Source of the DNA: PALSA-1316 sp964499365
GTDB taxonomy: Bacteria > Nitrospirota > Thermodesulfovibrionia > Thermodesulfovibrionales > UBA6898
Length of the DNA: 64,000 bases
NCBI GenBank assembly: GCA_964499365.1
Contig: CAZCKU010000004.1
Coordinates: forward strand, 62,001-126,000
Direction of reading: 5' to 3'
In this document: positions 32,409 to 41,336 of the stretch, piece by piece
Layout: every line of letters begins with the position of its first letter
How positions within the stretch are numbered: position 1 is the first letter of the stretch
Translations under genes and position numbers: made by a program
The notes under the pieces: model-generated
Database searches by the model: none
Told to the model about the DNA's origin: nothing
The model's input: only the letters and a program-made list of their open reading frames with translations

Positions 32409-33668
32409 GTGAATAGCGCCACCCTCTTTTTTGTATCTCTCTCCTTCATCGTCCTGGTCCTGATCCTTGCCTATATCCTTCGTGCTGTCTTTGCGCTCAA
32501 ACAAGCGAAGGCTGAAGAGAAGGAGAAGGCGGTGACGGAGGTCGGTTTTGTTGTCGATACGTTCCATGATGTTGTCTCGAAACTCAAGGAGAAGGAGCGG
32601 GAACTGGAGATCCTCAGAAGGAAGGCGGAAGCGCGGGCTTCGGAAATCGAGATATACAACGAGGATATACTCCAGAGCGTGCCGAGCGGCGTGGTCAGTT
32701 TTGACCAGAACCTGAGCATAACGAGGATGAACGCTGCAGCCGAAGCTATACTGGATTGTCGCGAAGGGGAAGTCGTCGGCAAGGGGTATCGAGAGGTCTT
32801 TGGCAGCCCTATCCGGGAGATGGTTGCCGGCCGGCAGACCGTTGAAAGAACTGATACGGGGTACACCACCAGGGCCGGGAAGAGGATCTGGCTCGGCCTG
32901 AACATGTCTCCGCTGAAAGACAGCACCGGAACGGTCATCGGTCAAATCCTTGTCTTTACGGACCTGACGGAGCTGAAGGCCTTCCAGTCTCAGGTGGAAC
33001 TCCGTGAGCGCCTGTCGAATCTCGGGGAGATGTCCGCAGGCATTGCCCATGAGCTCAGGAACCCGATGGCGGTCATATCGGGATACACCCGCATTCTATC
33101 GAAGAAGGCCGATCAGGCCCTGCTGCCTGCAGTCGAAGCGATTGCAAAGGAGATAGCGGTCATGGACAGGATCATTACCGACTTTCTCTCTTTTGCAAAG
33201 CCGACTGAACTGGTCCTGTCGGATGTCGATCCGGGGGCACTCCTGGAGAGCTGCATCCGTGCGGTCGAGGAGACAGCGAAGGGCATCGTTATCACCAGGC
33301 AGTTTGCCGGGTCGCGGCCGATACGGGCTGATGAGGTCCTCCTGAGACAGGCTTTTAACAATCTTCTCCAGAATGCGATCGAGGCGATGCCTGATGGCGG
33401 AACCCTGAAGGTGAGCGTCGGTACGGAAGACGGAGGCGTAGAGATTACAATATCGGATACAGGCCACAGCATTCCGGCGGAACTGCAGGACAAGATTTTC
33501 CTGCCTTTTTTCACGACAAAGGAGCGGGGTACGGGACTCGGTCTTTCGATAGTGCATAAGGTCGTTGTGTCCCACGGGGGTTCTATCAGCGTGAATTCAG
33601 GCAGGAGGGGTTCGGCAGAAGGCGGCACGACCTTTACAATACTGCTGCCCCGCGGGCCCCGGTCATGA
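32409..33668 (+). CDS. Membrane-anchored PAS sensor histidine kinase (NtrB-like)
   Basis: 419 residues with a GTG start. One N-terminal membrane helix (about 5-27), a short coiled coil (about 30-75), a PAS domain (about 80-190), phosphoacceptor block LGEMSAGIAHELRNPMAVIS (His near 217), and an ATPase domain with NNLLQNAIEAMPDGG, DTGHSIP and GTGLGLSIVHK. In G1 the usual DxGxG reads DTGHSI, so the second glycine is serine. No response regulator is adjacent; many NtrB/AtoS-like kinases pair with sigma54 activators elsewhere. It is the fifth gene of the rimP-nusA transcription unit. Confidence 0.9.
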   Translation: MNSATLFFVSLSFIVLVLILAYILRAVFALKQAKAEEKEKAVTEVGFVVDTFHDVVSKLKEKERELEILRRKAEARASEIEIYNEDILQSVPSGVVSFDQNLSITRMNAAAEAILDCREGEVVGKGYREVFGSPIREMVAGRQTVERTDTGYTTRAGKRIWLGLNMSPLKDSTGTVIGQILVFTDLTELKAFQSQVELRERLSNLGEMSAGIAHELRNPMAVISGYTRILSKKADQALLPAVEAIAKEIAVMDRIITDFLSFAKPTELVLSDVDPGALLESCIRAVEETAKGIVITRQFAGSRPIRADEVLLRQAFNNLLQNAIEAMPDGGTLKVSVGTEDGGVEITISDTGHSIPAELQDKIFLPFFTTKERGTGLGLSIVHKVVVSHGGSISVNSGRRGSAEGGTTFTILLPRGPRS

Positions 33669-33732
33669 TCTGGCGCCGCATGAGCGGAATTCTGTTGTTT
33701 TTCCCGGACCGGTTTTGTACTAATATAAAGCT

Positions 33733-35211
33733 ATGGATACCGTAAGACGCCATTCCTTTGTTGTCCTTCTCTGCGCTGCCGTGCTGGCCTTTGTTCACTT
33801 CCCGCGGATAGCCCCTGCTGCTGAGGCGGATGCAGCGGGCCTCGATGCCGTTTTGGTCATCGACAGTTCCGGAAGCATGAAGCAGACAGACCCGAAGGAC
33901 TACCGTAAACCCGCTGCCAGGATGTTTCTCTCCCTGATGGGTCGGCACGACCGGATAGGGATTATCAGCTTCAGCGACTCGGCGGAGGTTCTCGCCGAAC
34001 TCTCAGAGATCGACCGCAAGGACGGCATCCAGCGGCTCGGCAGGGCCATTGACCAGGTGCATTCACGCGGGGCGCATACGAACCTTCGCGATGCGCTCGC
34101 GAAGGCCTTTGAACTCCTGAAACAGTCACCACGCAGGCAGAAACTTATCGTCATCATGACGGACGGCAAAATGGACGTCGGGGACCACGAAAAAGACGCC
34201 CTGCTGGTCGCGGAGCTGCAGTCCGCCCTCGTGCCGGATATCCGTAAGGATGACATCAGGATTCACACGCTTGCCTTCTCTGACCAGTCTGACCAGGAAC
34301 TCCTCAGGGAGATAGCCAGGCTCGGCGGAGGGGCCTACCTGATGGCACGGTCACCCCGCAGTCTGCACCTTGATTTTGCCTCTGTTTTCGAAAGAGTAAA
34401 ATCTCCTGATTCCATCCCCGTTCAGAATGATTCCTTTGTCGTGGATGATTCGGTCCGGGAGATGACGGTCATGGTCACGAAGAAGGCGGCCGGCACCTCT
34501 GTCATCATTATCAGCCCTTCCGGAGGCGAAATGACGGCGCGCAGTCATGACCAGAAGGTCCAGTGGTTTGAAGCCCCTCTGTTTGATATGGTGACGCTGT
34601 TGAACCCGGACCGCGGAAAATGGACACTCAGGTTCAACGCGAAGGAGGGGAACCGGGTCTTTGTCGTGGCGAATCTTAAACTGCTTACCTCTTTTAACAG
34701 TTTTTTTGCGACGAAGGGCCTGCCGGTCACGATCGATGCATGGCTGGAGAGGGAGAAGGACCAGCTGAATGTTCGTGAGATACTCGACCAGGTGAACATG
34801 AGGGCTGTTATCACGCTTCAGGATGGCAGACGGACTGAACTGAAGCTGATGGACGGAGGGACCGCGGGGGATGTGACGGTGCAGGACGGAAAGTATACGG
34901 CCCTGTTTCAGCCTCTGGAGTTGGGGGAGTATACCCTACAGATCGTTGCAGAGGCCAGGACATTCAAGCGGGAAAAGGAATTCAGGTTTACCGTCGTGGA
35001 ACCTGCCGCGGGGCCGGAACCGGCTGCCCATCCGCCATCTGCAGATGTGGGAGCGCCCCAGCCGATAACGGAGGCCGGGCAGGAGGAACCCGTACGCTGG
35101 GGGATGGTCCTCGCAAAATTCTTCGCAATAAACCTGTTTTGTGCGGCACTGTGGTACGGAGGCAGACGGGCGATACCGCTGCTCAGGAAAAGGATGAGGG
35201 GGAAAGAATGA
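33733..35211 (+). CDS. VWA-domain membrane protein
   Basis: 492 residues. A signal peptide or anchor (about 7-32, VVLLCAAVLAFVHFPRIAPA) is followed by a von Willebrand A domain (about 37-225) with an intact metal site: VIDSSGSMKQTD (DxSxS), the Thr in GAHTNLRDALAKAF, and Asp in IIVIMTDGK-type position (VIMTDGKMDVGDH). Two beta-rich regions follow (about 235-420), then a Pro/Ala linker and a C-terminal helix (about 462-482, MVLAKFFAINLFCAALWYGG) with a basic tail. So most of the protein is periplasmic, held by the C-terminal helix. A TAATAT box sits six bases before the ATG. Its stop overlaps the next gene as ATGA. Confidence 0.85.
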   Translation: MDTVRRHSFVVLLCAAVLAFVHFPRIAPAAEADAAGLDAVLVIDSSGSMKQTDPKDYRKPAARMFLSLMGRHDRIGIISFSDSAEVLAELSEIDRKDGIQRLGRAIDQVHSRGAHTNLRDALAKAFELLKQSPRRQKLIVIMTDGKMDVGDHEKDALLVAELQSALVPDIRKDDIRIHTLAFSDQSDQELLREIARLGGGAYLMARSPRSLHLDFASVFERVKSPDSIPVQNDSFVVDDSVREMTVMVTKKAAGTSVIIISPSGGEMTARSHDQKVQWFEAPLFDMVTLLNPDRGKWTLRFNAKEGNRVFVVANLKLLTSFNSFFATKGLPVTIDAWLEREKDQLNVREILDQVNMRAVITLQDGRRTELKLMDGGTAGDVTVQDGKYTALFQPLELGEYTLQIVAEARTFKREKEFRFTVVEPAAGPEPAAHPPSADVGAPQPITEAGQEEPVRWGMVLAKFFAINLFCAALWYGGRRAIPLLRKRMRGKE

Positions 35212-35699
35212 TACGAATCGATGCCTTATACCTGCTGTTTCTTGGAGAGGCCTTTGTGCTTGTGACCTGCCTTGCTGTCTTCCTGTATCTACGGCTCAGG
35301 AAGGCGAGGGCCGTGAAGCCGAGGCCCCGGGTAAAGGAGATAAAGACAGAGGTCCCTGTTTCTTCCCCGGCGCAGCAGGAGGAGATCGACCGTCTCAGGG
35401 ACGAGATCGCCCGTCTCACGGGTGTTGTCGCTGAAAAGGAGAACGAGATCGGCCGGCTGGTCGAGCAGGCGGCGGCGCATACGGAGACATCTGCGGCGGA
35501 TGCTGCCACAGCCCTGCAGGACGAACTGCTCAGCATCGATATTGACGTGCCGAAGACGGAAGACCTTTCGGTCAGGGTCAGGGAGCTTGAGGGCATTATC
35601 GCTGCAAAAGACAAGGAACTTGCCGCTGCCCAGTCGAGATTCGATTCCCTTGAACTTGAATATCTCGCCCTCTATAACGAAAAGAACGCCCAGGCATGA
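35208..35699 (+). CDS. Membrane-anchored coiled-coil protein
   Basis: 163 residues. One N-terminal membrane helix (about 7-27, LYLLFLGEAFVLVTCLAVFL) is followed by a basic stretch and then long charged helices with coiled-coil spacing (EEIDRLRDEIARLTGVVAEK; later VRELEGIIAAKDKELAAAQS). It is translationally coupled to the VWA gene (ATGA overlap) and to the CoA-transferase gene (ATGA overlap at its own end). I chose the ATG at 35208 rather than one 69 bp upstream that lies inside the VWA gene. No family is recognised. Its pairing with the VWA protein suggests a common membrane complex; this is inference. Confidence 0.78.
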   Translation: MIRIDALYLLFLGEAFVLVTCLAVFLYLRLRKARAVKPRPRVKEIKTEVPVSSPAQQEEIDRLRDEIARLTGVVAEKENEIGRLVEQAAAHTETSAADAATALQDELLSIDIDVPKTEDLSVRVRELEGIIAAKDKELAAAQSRFDSLELEYLALYNEKNAQA

Positions 35700-37612
35700 G
35701 CGACCTGCAGCATCCTGACAGAGGCAGCGGAGAAGGATCTGACACATTCCGGGAGGTCCGGGAACGGTATCCGCAAAAGTGTGCCACTGAAGAGCATATA
35801 TTCAGTCATATCCATCCCGGCCACCGTATCTTTATCGGTACGGGATGCGGTGAACCCCAATACCTGGTCGGTGCCCTTATCAGGTATGTGCAGGCACACC
35901 CGAAGGCCTTTGTCGATACAGAGGTGCTCCAGGTCTGGAACCTCGGGGTAACCCCCTACGCCGATGAAAAGTTTCAGGCCAATTTCAGGTATAACTCTTT
36001 TTTTATCGGGAAGAACACACGGGAGTCGGTCAACCGGGGACTAGCCGATTATACGCCGGTCTTTCTGTCTGCCGTGCCGAAGATGCTGAGTTCACGTCGC
36101 GTGCCGGTTGACGTGGCGCTGATCCAGACTTCGCCGCCCGATACACACGGGTATATGAGTCTTGGCATCAGTGTCGATATTGTGCGGGCTGCCGCAGCGG
36201 GCGCCGGCCTTGTTGTGGCCCAGATCAATCCGCGGATGCCCCGCGTCCATGGTGATACCTTTATGCACATCAGCGAGGTCGACTATATACTTCCCCGTGA
36301 GGAGGACCTCCTCGAATTCGAAACCCATGTGCCGGGAGATATCGCCCAGAAGATCGGGCGGTACGTGGCCCAGGTGATCCAGGATGGGGATACCATCCAG
36401 GTCGGCTACGGCAGCATCCCCAATGCCATTCTGTCTCATCTGTCTCACCGGCGGCATCTCGGCGTTCATACCGAACTGCTCACCGACGGTATCGTCGACC
36501 TGATGAGACAGGGCGTCATCGATAATTCACGCAAGGAGATTAACCGCAGCAAGACGATTGCCGCCTTCTGTATGGGAAAAAAGGACACCTATGCCTTTAT
36601 CCATGACAACCCGTCAATAGATTTCAGACCTGTGGACTACACGAACAGCCCTCTGGTCATTTCCCGTATCAGAAACTTTACGGCGATCAACAGCGCCCTT
36701 GAAATTGACCTTACCGGACAGGCGACGGCTGAGTCGATCGGCAAGTATTTCTTCAGCGGGATAGGCGGACAGGCCGATTTCATGCGAGGGGCTATCCTGT
36801 CGGAAGGCGGCAAGACAATCCTTGCGCTTCAGTCCACGGCAGAAGACGGCTCGGTCTCCCGGATCGTGCCTTTTCTGAAGGAGGGCGCAGGGGTGACCCT
36901 CTCGCGGGGAGATTTGCATTATGTCGTGACCGAATACGGGATCGCGTACCTCCACGGCAAGAACATCCGTGAGCGGGCAATGGACCTCATCGCCATCTCC
37001 CATCCGAAGTTCCGGTCCGAACTGATCGCGGAGGCGCGGAAACTCGCCCTGATTTACCGCGACCAGGCCTTTATCCAGGGTGAAAAAGGCGCTTACCCCG
37101 AGTCTCTCGAGACGGTGCGGACAACCAGGAAAGGCCTGAATATTGTGCTGAGGCCGGTAAAGATCAGCGACGAGCACCTGCTGAAGGATTTCTTCTATTC
37201 GCTCTCGAGCGACGCCATGTACCTCCGTTTCATTTCGACCCGCACCGACATGCCTCATGCGCGGCTGCAGCAGTATGTGGCAATCGATTACACGAGAGAG
37301 CTCGTCATCCTCGCGATACAGAAGGAGACGGACCGTGAAACGATCATCGGGATGGGGCAGTATTTTATCGACGAACGGTCACACACCGCCGAAGTGGCCT
37401 TTGTGGTCCGTGATGCCTATCAGGGCAGGGGGGTTGGCGCGGAACTCCTGCAGTATCTCACGTATCTGGCCAAAAAAAGCGGCCTGCACGGGTTTACCGC
37501 AGCCGTCCTGATGGACAACAAGACCATGCTGCGGCTGTTCGAAAGCATGGGGTTTCAGATCGAAAAAACAACCGATGCCGGGGTGTACGAACTGAAGATG
37601 TCGTTCCGGTAA
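35696..37612 (+). CDS. Acetyl-CoA hydrolase/transferase fused to GNAT acetyltransferase
   Basis: 638 residues. The first about 440 residues match the acetyl-CoA hydrolase / 4-hydroxybutyrate CoA-transferase family: RIFIGTGCGEPQYLVGAL, VALIQTSPPDTHGYMSLG, QVGYGSIPNAIL, FFSGIGGQADFMRGA and VVTEYGIAYLHGKNIRERA. The last about 165 residues are a GNAT domain (LRPVKISDEHLLKDFF, then VRDAYQGRGVGAELLQYL as the acetyl-CoA loop). This two-domain architecture is known in Deltaproteobacteria and relatives but the acceptor of the GNAT part is not defined. It could link acyl-CoA level to protein acetylation. It is the last gene of the run and ends 26 bp from the convergent receiver-PilZ gene. Confidence 0.9.
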   Translation: MSDLQHPDRGSGEGSDTFREVRERYPQKCATEEHIFSHIHPGHRIFIGTGCGEPQYLVGALIRYVQAHPKAFVDTEVLQVWNLGVTPYADEKFQANFRYNSFFIGKNTRESVNRGLADYTPVFLSAVPKMLSSRRVPVDVALIQTSPPDTHGYMSLGISVDIVRAAAAGAGLVVAQINPRMPRVHGDTFMHISEVDYILPREEDLLEFETHVPGDIAQKIGRYVAQVIQDGDTIQVGYGSIPNAILSHLSHRRHLGVHTELLTDGIVDLMRQGVIDNSRKEINRSKTIAAFCMGKKDTYAFIHDNPSIDFRPVDYTNSPLVISRIRNFTAINSALEIDLTGQATAESIGKYFFSGIGGQADFMRGAILSEGGKTILALQSTAEDGSVSRIVPFLKEGAGVTLSRGDLHYVVTEYGIAYLHGKNIRERAMDLIAISHPKFRSELIAEARKLALIYRDQAFIQGEKGAYPESLETVRTTRKGLNIVLRPVKISDEHLLKDFFYSLSSDAMYLRFISTRTDMPHARLQQYVAIDYTRELVILAIQKETDRETIIGMGQYFIDERSHTAEVAFVVRDAYQGRGVGAELLQYLTYLAKKSGLHGFTAAVLMDNKTMLRLFESMGFQIEKTTDAGVYELKMSFR

Positions 37613-37638
37613 TAATCGCAACAATGTTACCGGGGATT

Positions 37639-38319
37639 TCAGCTCGTCTTTTCCCGTCCGTTGATGAAGGTTTCGATCGCCGTGCGGTATAACGGGCTCA
37701 GGTTATTGAACTGAATGCCGTACTGCCACGTGCCGTCGGCATCCTGAAGAGCCCTGATAACCATGGCATCGGCAACGATCCTCTCTGACCCCGGGAGATA
37801 GAATGAACAGGAGATGTGTTCGTCCTTCGAAAGCAGTTTTTCCGTCTTGATCAGCATGCCGGTCGCGCTGATGTTCTGGGAGGTGCAGAAGAAGGGTGCG
37901 CCGGTTGTCTTTCCGTCGACCGATATCTTCAGCAGTACTCTGCAGCTCTTTCTCTGGGAGATGTTCAGCAGTTGTCCGGCCTTCTGCACGAGGAGATCAA
38001 GGTCGATCGGTTTCGTAATATAATCGTTTGCCTTGCAGCGCAGGGCACGGTCAATCTCGGCCGCAACGTCCCTGCAGGCGATAAGAATAGAGGTCGTCCT
38101 GGTTGTTTCATCTCTCCGTAGTGCGGCACAGAAGGACTCTGCGGTCATGTCCGGGACATTCAGGTCGACGATGACCATGTCCGCCTTCTCGGCCCGGTGC
38201 ATCTGCAGGGCCTCCCCAGCGGAGGAGGCTGAAAGCACCGTGAGTTCGGACCTGTCCATGAGACTCGCCGTCCGCTCCGTTATCGCAAAAAGATTTTCAA
38301 CGACCAGTATCTTTTTCAT
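37639..38319 (-). CDS. Receiver-PilZ protein
   Basis: 227 residues. A receiver domain (about 2-118) has phosphoacceptor Asp in MVIVDLNVPDMTAESF and Lys in YITKPIDLD. A PilZ domain (about 125-222) shows the c-di-GMP-binding motifs RKSCR (RxxxR) and NISATG (NxSxxG). So it may respond to both phosphorylation and cyclic di-GMP, a combination used for motility or pilus control. The ATG at 38319 has an AGGAG site; the frame is open further upstream but overlaps the DUF1189 gene. Even so the start overlaps that gene's end by 23 bp, implying coupling. A diguanylate cyclase gene lies at the head of the same gene run. Confidence 0.9.
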   Translation of the reverse strand: MKKILVVENLFAITERTASLMDRSELTVLSASSAGEALQMHRAEKADMVIVDLNVPDMTAESFCAALRRDETTRTTSILIACRDVAAEIDRALRCKANDYITKPIDLDLLVQKAGQLLNISQRKSCRVLLKISVDGKTTGAPFFCTSQNISATGMLIKTEKLLSKDEHISCSFYLPGSERIVADAMVIRALQDADGTWQYGIQFNNLSPLYRTAIETFINGREKTS

Positions 38320-39109
38320 CAGAGGGCTCCTGAGATTGTGATGGAACATTTGCCTGTATGCCATAGAGGGCATAGGCCAGCGAGCAGGCAAGGCTGACCA
38401 GCCACCAGAAGGGCAGCGAAGCACCTGCGGTTGTCAGCAGGGCGCCTGCCAGAAGAGCAGGTGTGAGCGCCACGATCGAGATCCTTATCACCGCCTGGCT
38501 GTCGAGGTGAAGAGAAAGCCGGCGAGCATACAGATTGCCGGTCAGCGCCACAGCCAGGGCAGCCGCACCCCAGAGCAGAAAAGAGAAGAAGAGGGCAAAC
38601 GGATAGAGCACGACCGGAAATACCTCGACAAGGGCATCCAGAAGGTCATAGGCGTTTTTCCGGTCGATGGTAAAGGACTCCCCGTCGAGATCCGAAAGAC
38701 TGAACGAGCGGGTTTCTGTCTCGCTCTTCCTGACGATGAGCGCTGTCTTGGTGAAAAGCGCGGCTGCCTTTGAGCCCTCGAGCGACGTTACCTCTCCCGT
38801 TGAGTCGAAGATGACGACCGGCTCTCCCGTCTTTCCGTCAACGATATGGTAGGGTTCCGGGGCATCAATCGTCATGACGCCCTTTGAGATGGTTATCGTC
38901 GGAAGCTGTTTGATATACGCAGGGGCCTGCTCGTTCAGCCAGGCCCCGAGGTCGGACTGCATCCTGAGCACGCCGGGTATGGTGCAGAGGGCCAGCACTG
39001 CAAGGAGATAGCCCAGACAGAAGCCCTTCCACCGCGAGGCAACATCGCGGTAGAGTTCCCGTGAAAAAAAGGCGAGATAGAGAGCATGGGCGCGGGAATA
39101 TAGCTGCAT
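38297..39109 (-). CDS. DUF1189-family membrane protein
   Basis: 270 residues. An N-terminal cytoplasmic segment with FFSRELYRDVASRWKGFC leads to a membrane helix (about 31-48), an extracytoplasmic domain of about 130 residues (with PYHIVDGKTGEPVVIFDSTG), and a C-terminal group of three to four helices (about 165-250). This layout matches DUF1189, a family of unknown function. It starts on the base where lspA stops (TGATG) and ends inside the receiver-PilZ gene, so all three are coupled. The conserved lspA linkage suggests envelope biology but no activity can be named. Confidence 0.8.
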   Translation of the reverse strand: MQLYSRAHALYLAFFSRELYRDVASRWKGFCLGYLLAVLALCTIPGVLRMQSDLGAWLNEQAPAYIKQLPTITISKGVMTIDAPEPYHIVDGKTGEPVVIFDSTGEVTSLEGSKAAALFTKTALIVRKSETETRSFSLSDLDGESFTIDRKNAYDLLDALVEVFPVVLYPFALFFSFLLWGAAALAVALTGNLYARRLSLHLDSQAVIRISIVALTPALLAGALLTTAGASLPFWWLVSLACSLAYALYGIQANVPSQSQEPSDEKDTGR

Positions 39110-39558
39110 CAGGGATCCTTCCGGTGGAGCCAGGCATTGAGCAAAAGCAGACCCATGCCGATCGTCAGCGCCGAGTCTGCAATATTGAAGGCCGGCCAGT
39201 AGTGCTTGCCGGCGTGTACCTCAAGAAAATCGATGACATACGAATGGACGATCCTGTCGGTAAGGTTTCCTGCCGCACCGCCGAGGATAAACGCCAGGCC
39301 GAGGCGGTTTTCCCTGTCACGCAGCATGAGAACGATGACAACGATGATCGCCATACAGGAGACGACGATAAAAAAAGTGTTCCCGAGGTGCTTGAACATG
39401 CCGAAGGCAGAGCCGATATTCCGGTAATAGACTATGTTGAAGAAAGACGTGATTTCCCTGACCTCAAGCAGGTGCAGGCTTCCCTGTATCACCATTTTCG
39501 TAAGCTGGTCGGCGATACAGATGAGGAGGGCGAAAAGAAGGAACGGTACCTGTTTCAT
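39109..39558 (-). CDS. lspA: Lipoprotein signal peptidase (signal peptidase II)
   Basis: 149 residues, four membrane helices, aspartyl protease cleaving prolipoprotein signals at the lipid-modified Cys. Catalytic aspartates are in LGGAAGNLTDRIVHSYVIDF and FNIADSALTIGMGLLL; other conserved segments are LTKMVIQGSL and YYRNIGSAFGMF. I chose the ATG at 39558 (MKQVPFLLF). Several lipoproteins in the window (peptide-binding protein, TlpA-like protein) are expected substrates, consistent with a diderm host. Overlaps DUF1189 by one base. Confidence 0.95.
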   Translation of the reverse strand: MKQVPFLLFALLICIADQLTKMVIQGSLHLLEVREITSFFNIVYYRNIGSAFGMFKHLGNTFFIVVSCMAIIVVIVLMLRDRENRLGLAFILGGAAGNLTDRIVHSYVIDFLEVHAGKHYWPAFNIADSALTIGMGLLLLNAWLHRKDP

Positions 39559-39578
39559 ATGCTGTGTTCCGACCCTGC

Positions 39579-40031
39579 TCACAGGTTTATGATCAGGGCA
39601 TGCTCGTCGCATTCCGGAAACTTCGGGCAGCGGACACAGTCCCCCCATATCTTCTGGGGGAGGCTGGCCTTGTCAATCTCGGTAAAACCCAACTGGCCAA
39701 AAAAAGTCGGCCGATAGGTGAGTGCAAAGGCGCGGCTGATTCCGAGCGCCTTGGCGTCGGCAAGACAGCGCTTGACCAGCCGGCTTCCAATGCCCGCACC
39801 CTGACTGTCCTTATGGACTGCAAGGGAACGTATCTCGGCAAGATCGTCCCAGAGGACGTGCAGTGCGCAGACCCCGGTAATCCCGTTGTCATCCTCGGCA
39901 ACAAAGAAATCGCGGATATTTTCATACAGCTCGTTAATCGACCGGGGGATCATCTCTTCCCTCCGTGCGAATTCATTGACCAGCTTCTGGATCCCCTTGA
40001 CGTCACTTATTACGGCTTTTCTGATTTTCAA
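39579..40031 (-). CDS. GNAT acetyltransferase, short ArgA-type (N-acetylglutamate synthase-like)
   Basis: 150 residues. GNAT fold: MKIRKAVISDVKGIQKLV at the N-terminus, LAEIRSLAVHKDSQGAGIGS (acetyl-CoA binding loop) and FGQLGFTEIDKASLPQKIWG. The C-terminal stretch DCVRCPKFPECDEHALI has a CX2C...C pattern characteristic of the short N-acetylglutamate synthases found in bacteria without full-length ArgA. The likely role is the first step of arginine synthesis, but no other arg genes are near. It overlaps the gamma-subunit gene of the oxidoreductase upstream by 29 bp; lspA follows 20 bp after its stop. Confidence 0.82.
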   Translation of the reverse strand: MKIRKAVISDVKGIQKLVNEFARREEMIPRSINELYENIRDFFVAEDDNGITGVCALHVLWDDLAEIRSLAVHKDSQGAGIGSRLVKRCLADAKALGISRAFALTYRPTFFGQLGFTEIDKASLPQKIWGDCVRCPKFPECDEHALIINL

Positions 40032-40560
40032 TGTATCGAATTCCTTCCTGTATTGTTCTTATATTGACGTTTGACGGTGCCTTTGGAGACGTCCTGCCGT
40101 TATTGTCGAAAACGCGTATCAGCGACTGCCGGGTGAGTATCTTCGTTCTGGCGATGATCGCCCCGAGCATCACCATATTTGCAGACCTGGTTGTGGCGAT
40201 GGCACCGGCGATCTCCGTGGCCGGTACCGGAACAAGGTTGATATCATTCTTGACCTTTGGAGCCGGGATCAGCGAGGAATCGTAAAAGAGATACCCCTTT
40301 TTTGCGAGCTTCGGCAGGAACTTGTCGAGCGATATCGTGTTCATGATGACCAGAATATCCGGCGTCAGGACGACCGGGGAGCCGATCATCTCGTCGGCGA
40401 CGACGACCGTGCAGTTTGCCGTTCCTCCACGCATCTCTGCGCCGTAGGACGGAAACCAGGTCACCTCTTTCCCCTCGAACATACTCGCAAATGCGAGGGA
40501 CTTGCCGAGAAAGAGTATCCCCTGGCCGCCGGATCCGGCTATGATAATCTTGTTTATCAC
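40003..40560 (-). CDS. 2-oxoacid:ferredoxin oxidoreductase, gamma subunit
   Basis: 185 residues of the pyruvate/ketoisovalerate oxidoreductase catalytic domain (gamma) family: IIIAGSGGQGILFLGKSLAF at the N-terminus and TWFPSYGAEMRGGTANCTVV, then SPVVLTPDILVIMN. This subunit contributes to CoA and interface positions in the four-subunit enzymes. It overlaps the beta-subunit gene by four bases and the acetyltransferase gene by 29. The alpha subunit is not here but at 28448-29563, and no ferredoxin-like delta subunit is found. Confidence 0.93.
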   Translation of the reverse strand: MINKIIIAGSGGQGILFLGKSLAFASMFEGKEVTWFPSYGAEMRGGTANCTVVVADEMIGSPVVLTPDILVIMNTISLDKFLPKLAKKGYLFYDSSLIPAPKVKNDINLVPVPATEIAGAIATTRSANMVMLGAIIARTKILTRQSLIRVFDNNGRTSPKAPSNVNIRTIQEGIRYIENQKSRNK

Positions 40561-41336
40561 GTGCCCGGCTCCGCCACGCGGTCTTTGAATATTCCGACAG
40601 GAAAGGTCTTTACCATCTCGGACTGCATCCAGCGGAGCGACTCAGCAGGTGTCATGCCCCAGTCCGTCGGGCAGGGTGAAAGTATTTCGACCATGCTGAA
40701 TCCCAGTCCCCTGATCTGGCAGCTCAGTGATTTTTCGATCGCTTGCCGCGCTTTCCGGATCCCGCCGAAGGAGGTGAGAGAGACCCTTTCGATGTACGAG
40801 ACGCCGTCGATCGTCGCCAGCATTTCTGCCATCCGGAGCGGATAGCCGTGCGCCGCGGTATCTCTCCCCAACGGGGTTGTTGCGGTCCGCTGTCCGGTAA
40901 TGGTCGTCGGCGCCATCTGTCCCCCGGTCATTCCGTATGTCGCGTTATTCACGAAGAATACCGATATGTTCTCTCCCCGTGCAGCAGCATGAACGATCTC
41001 CCCGGTACCGATTGCCGCCAGATCTCCGTCGCCCTGATAGGTAAAGACGATCGTATCGGGCATCGTCCTTTTCAGCCCGGTCGCCACGGCAGGCGGCCTT
41101 CCGTGGGCAGCCTCGATCATATCGAAATGGAAATAGTCGTAGGCAAACACGGCGCACCCCACCGGAGCGATGCCGATCACGCGTTCGCGTATGTCGAGCG
41201 CATCGATGCTTTCGGCGACCAGCCGGTGCACGATGCTGTGGCCGCAGCCGGGGCAGTACCTGAAGGGTGCCTGCTTCAGACTCCGGGGCCTCTCGAAGAC
41301 CTTTATCATTTTATGCGCATTGATCAGCTCAGGCAT
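40557..41336 (-). CDS. 2-oxoacid:ferredoxin oxidoreductase, beta (TPP-binding) subunit
   Basis: 259 residues. Thiamine-diphosphate domain: FRYCPGCGHSIVHRLVAES (cluster-ligating or structural Cys pair), GIAPVGCAVFAYDYFHFD, RGRPPAVATG-like AAHGRPPAVATGLKRT, and the TPP/Mg motif YQGDGDLAAIGTGEIVHAA with NNATYGMTGGQMAPTT. C-terminal segment SLSCQIRGLGFSMVEILSPC. Substrate (pyruvate, 2-oxoglutarate or branched-chain oxoacids) cannot be decided by eye. It overlaps the 3' end of the upstream diguanylate cyclase gene by eight bases and the gamma gene by four. Confidence 0.93.
   Translation of the reverse strand: MPELINAHKMIKVFERPRSLKQAPFRYCPGCGHSIVHRLVAESIDALDIRERVIGIAPVGCAVFAYDYFHFDMIEAAHGRPPAVATGLKRTMPDTIVFTYQGDGDLAAIGTGEIVHAAARGENISVFFVNNATYGMTGGQMAPTTITGQRTATTPLGRDTAAHGYPLRMAEMLATIDGVSYIERVSLTSFGGIRKARQAIEKSLSCQIRGLGFSMVEILSPCPTDWGMTPAESLRWMQSEMVKTFPVGIFKDRVAEPGT

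Noticed and set aside
31824..33050. A 408-codon minus-strand frame opposite pilD and the PAS kinase
   Set aside because: Spans two genuine plus-strand genes and their junction; composition is typical of antisense reading.
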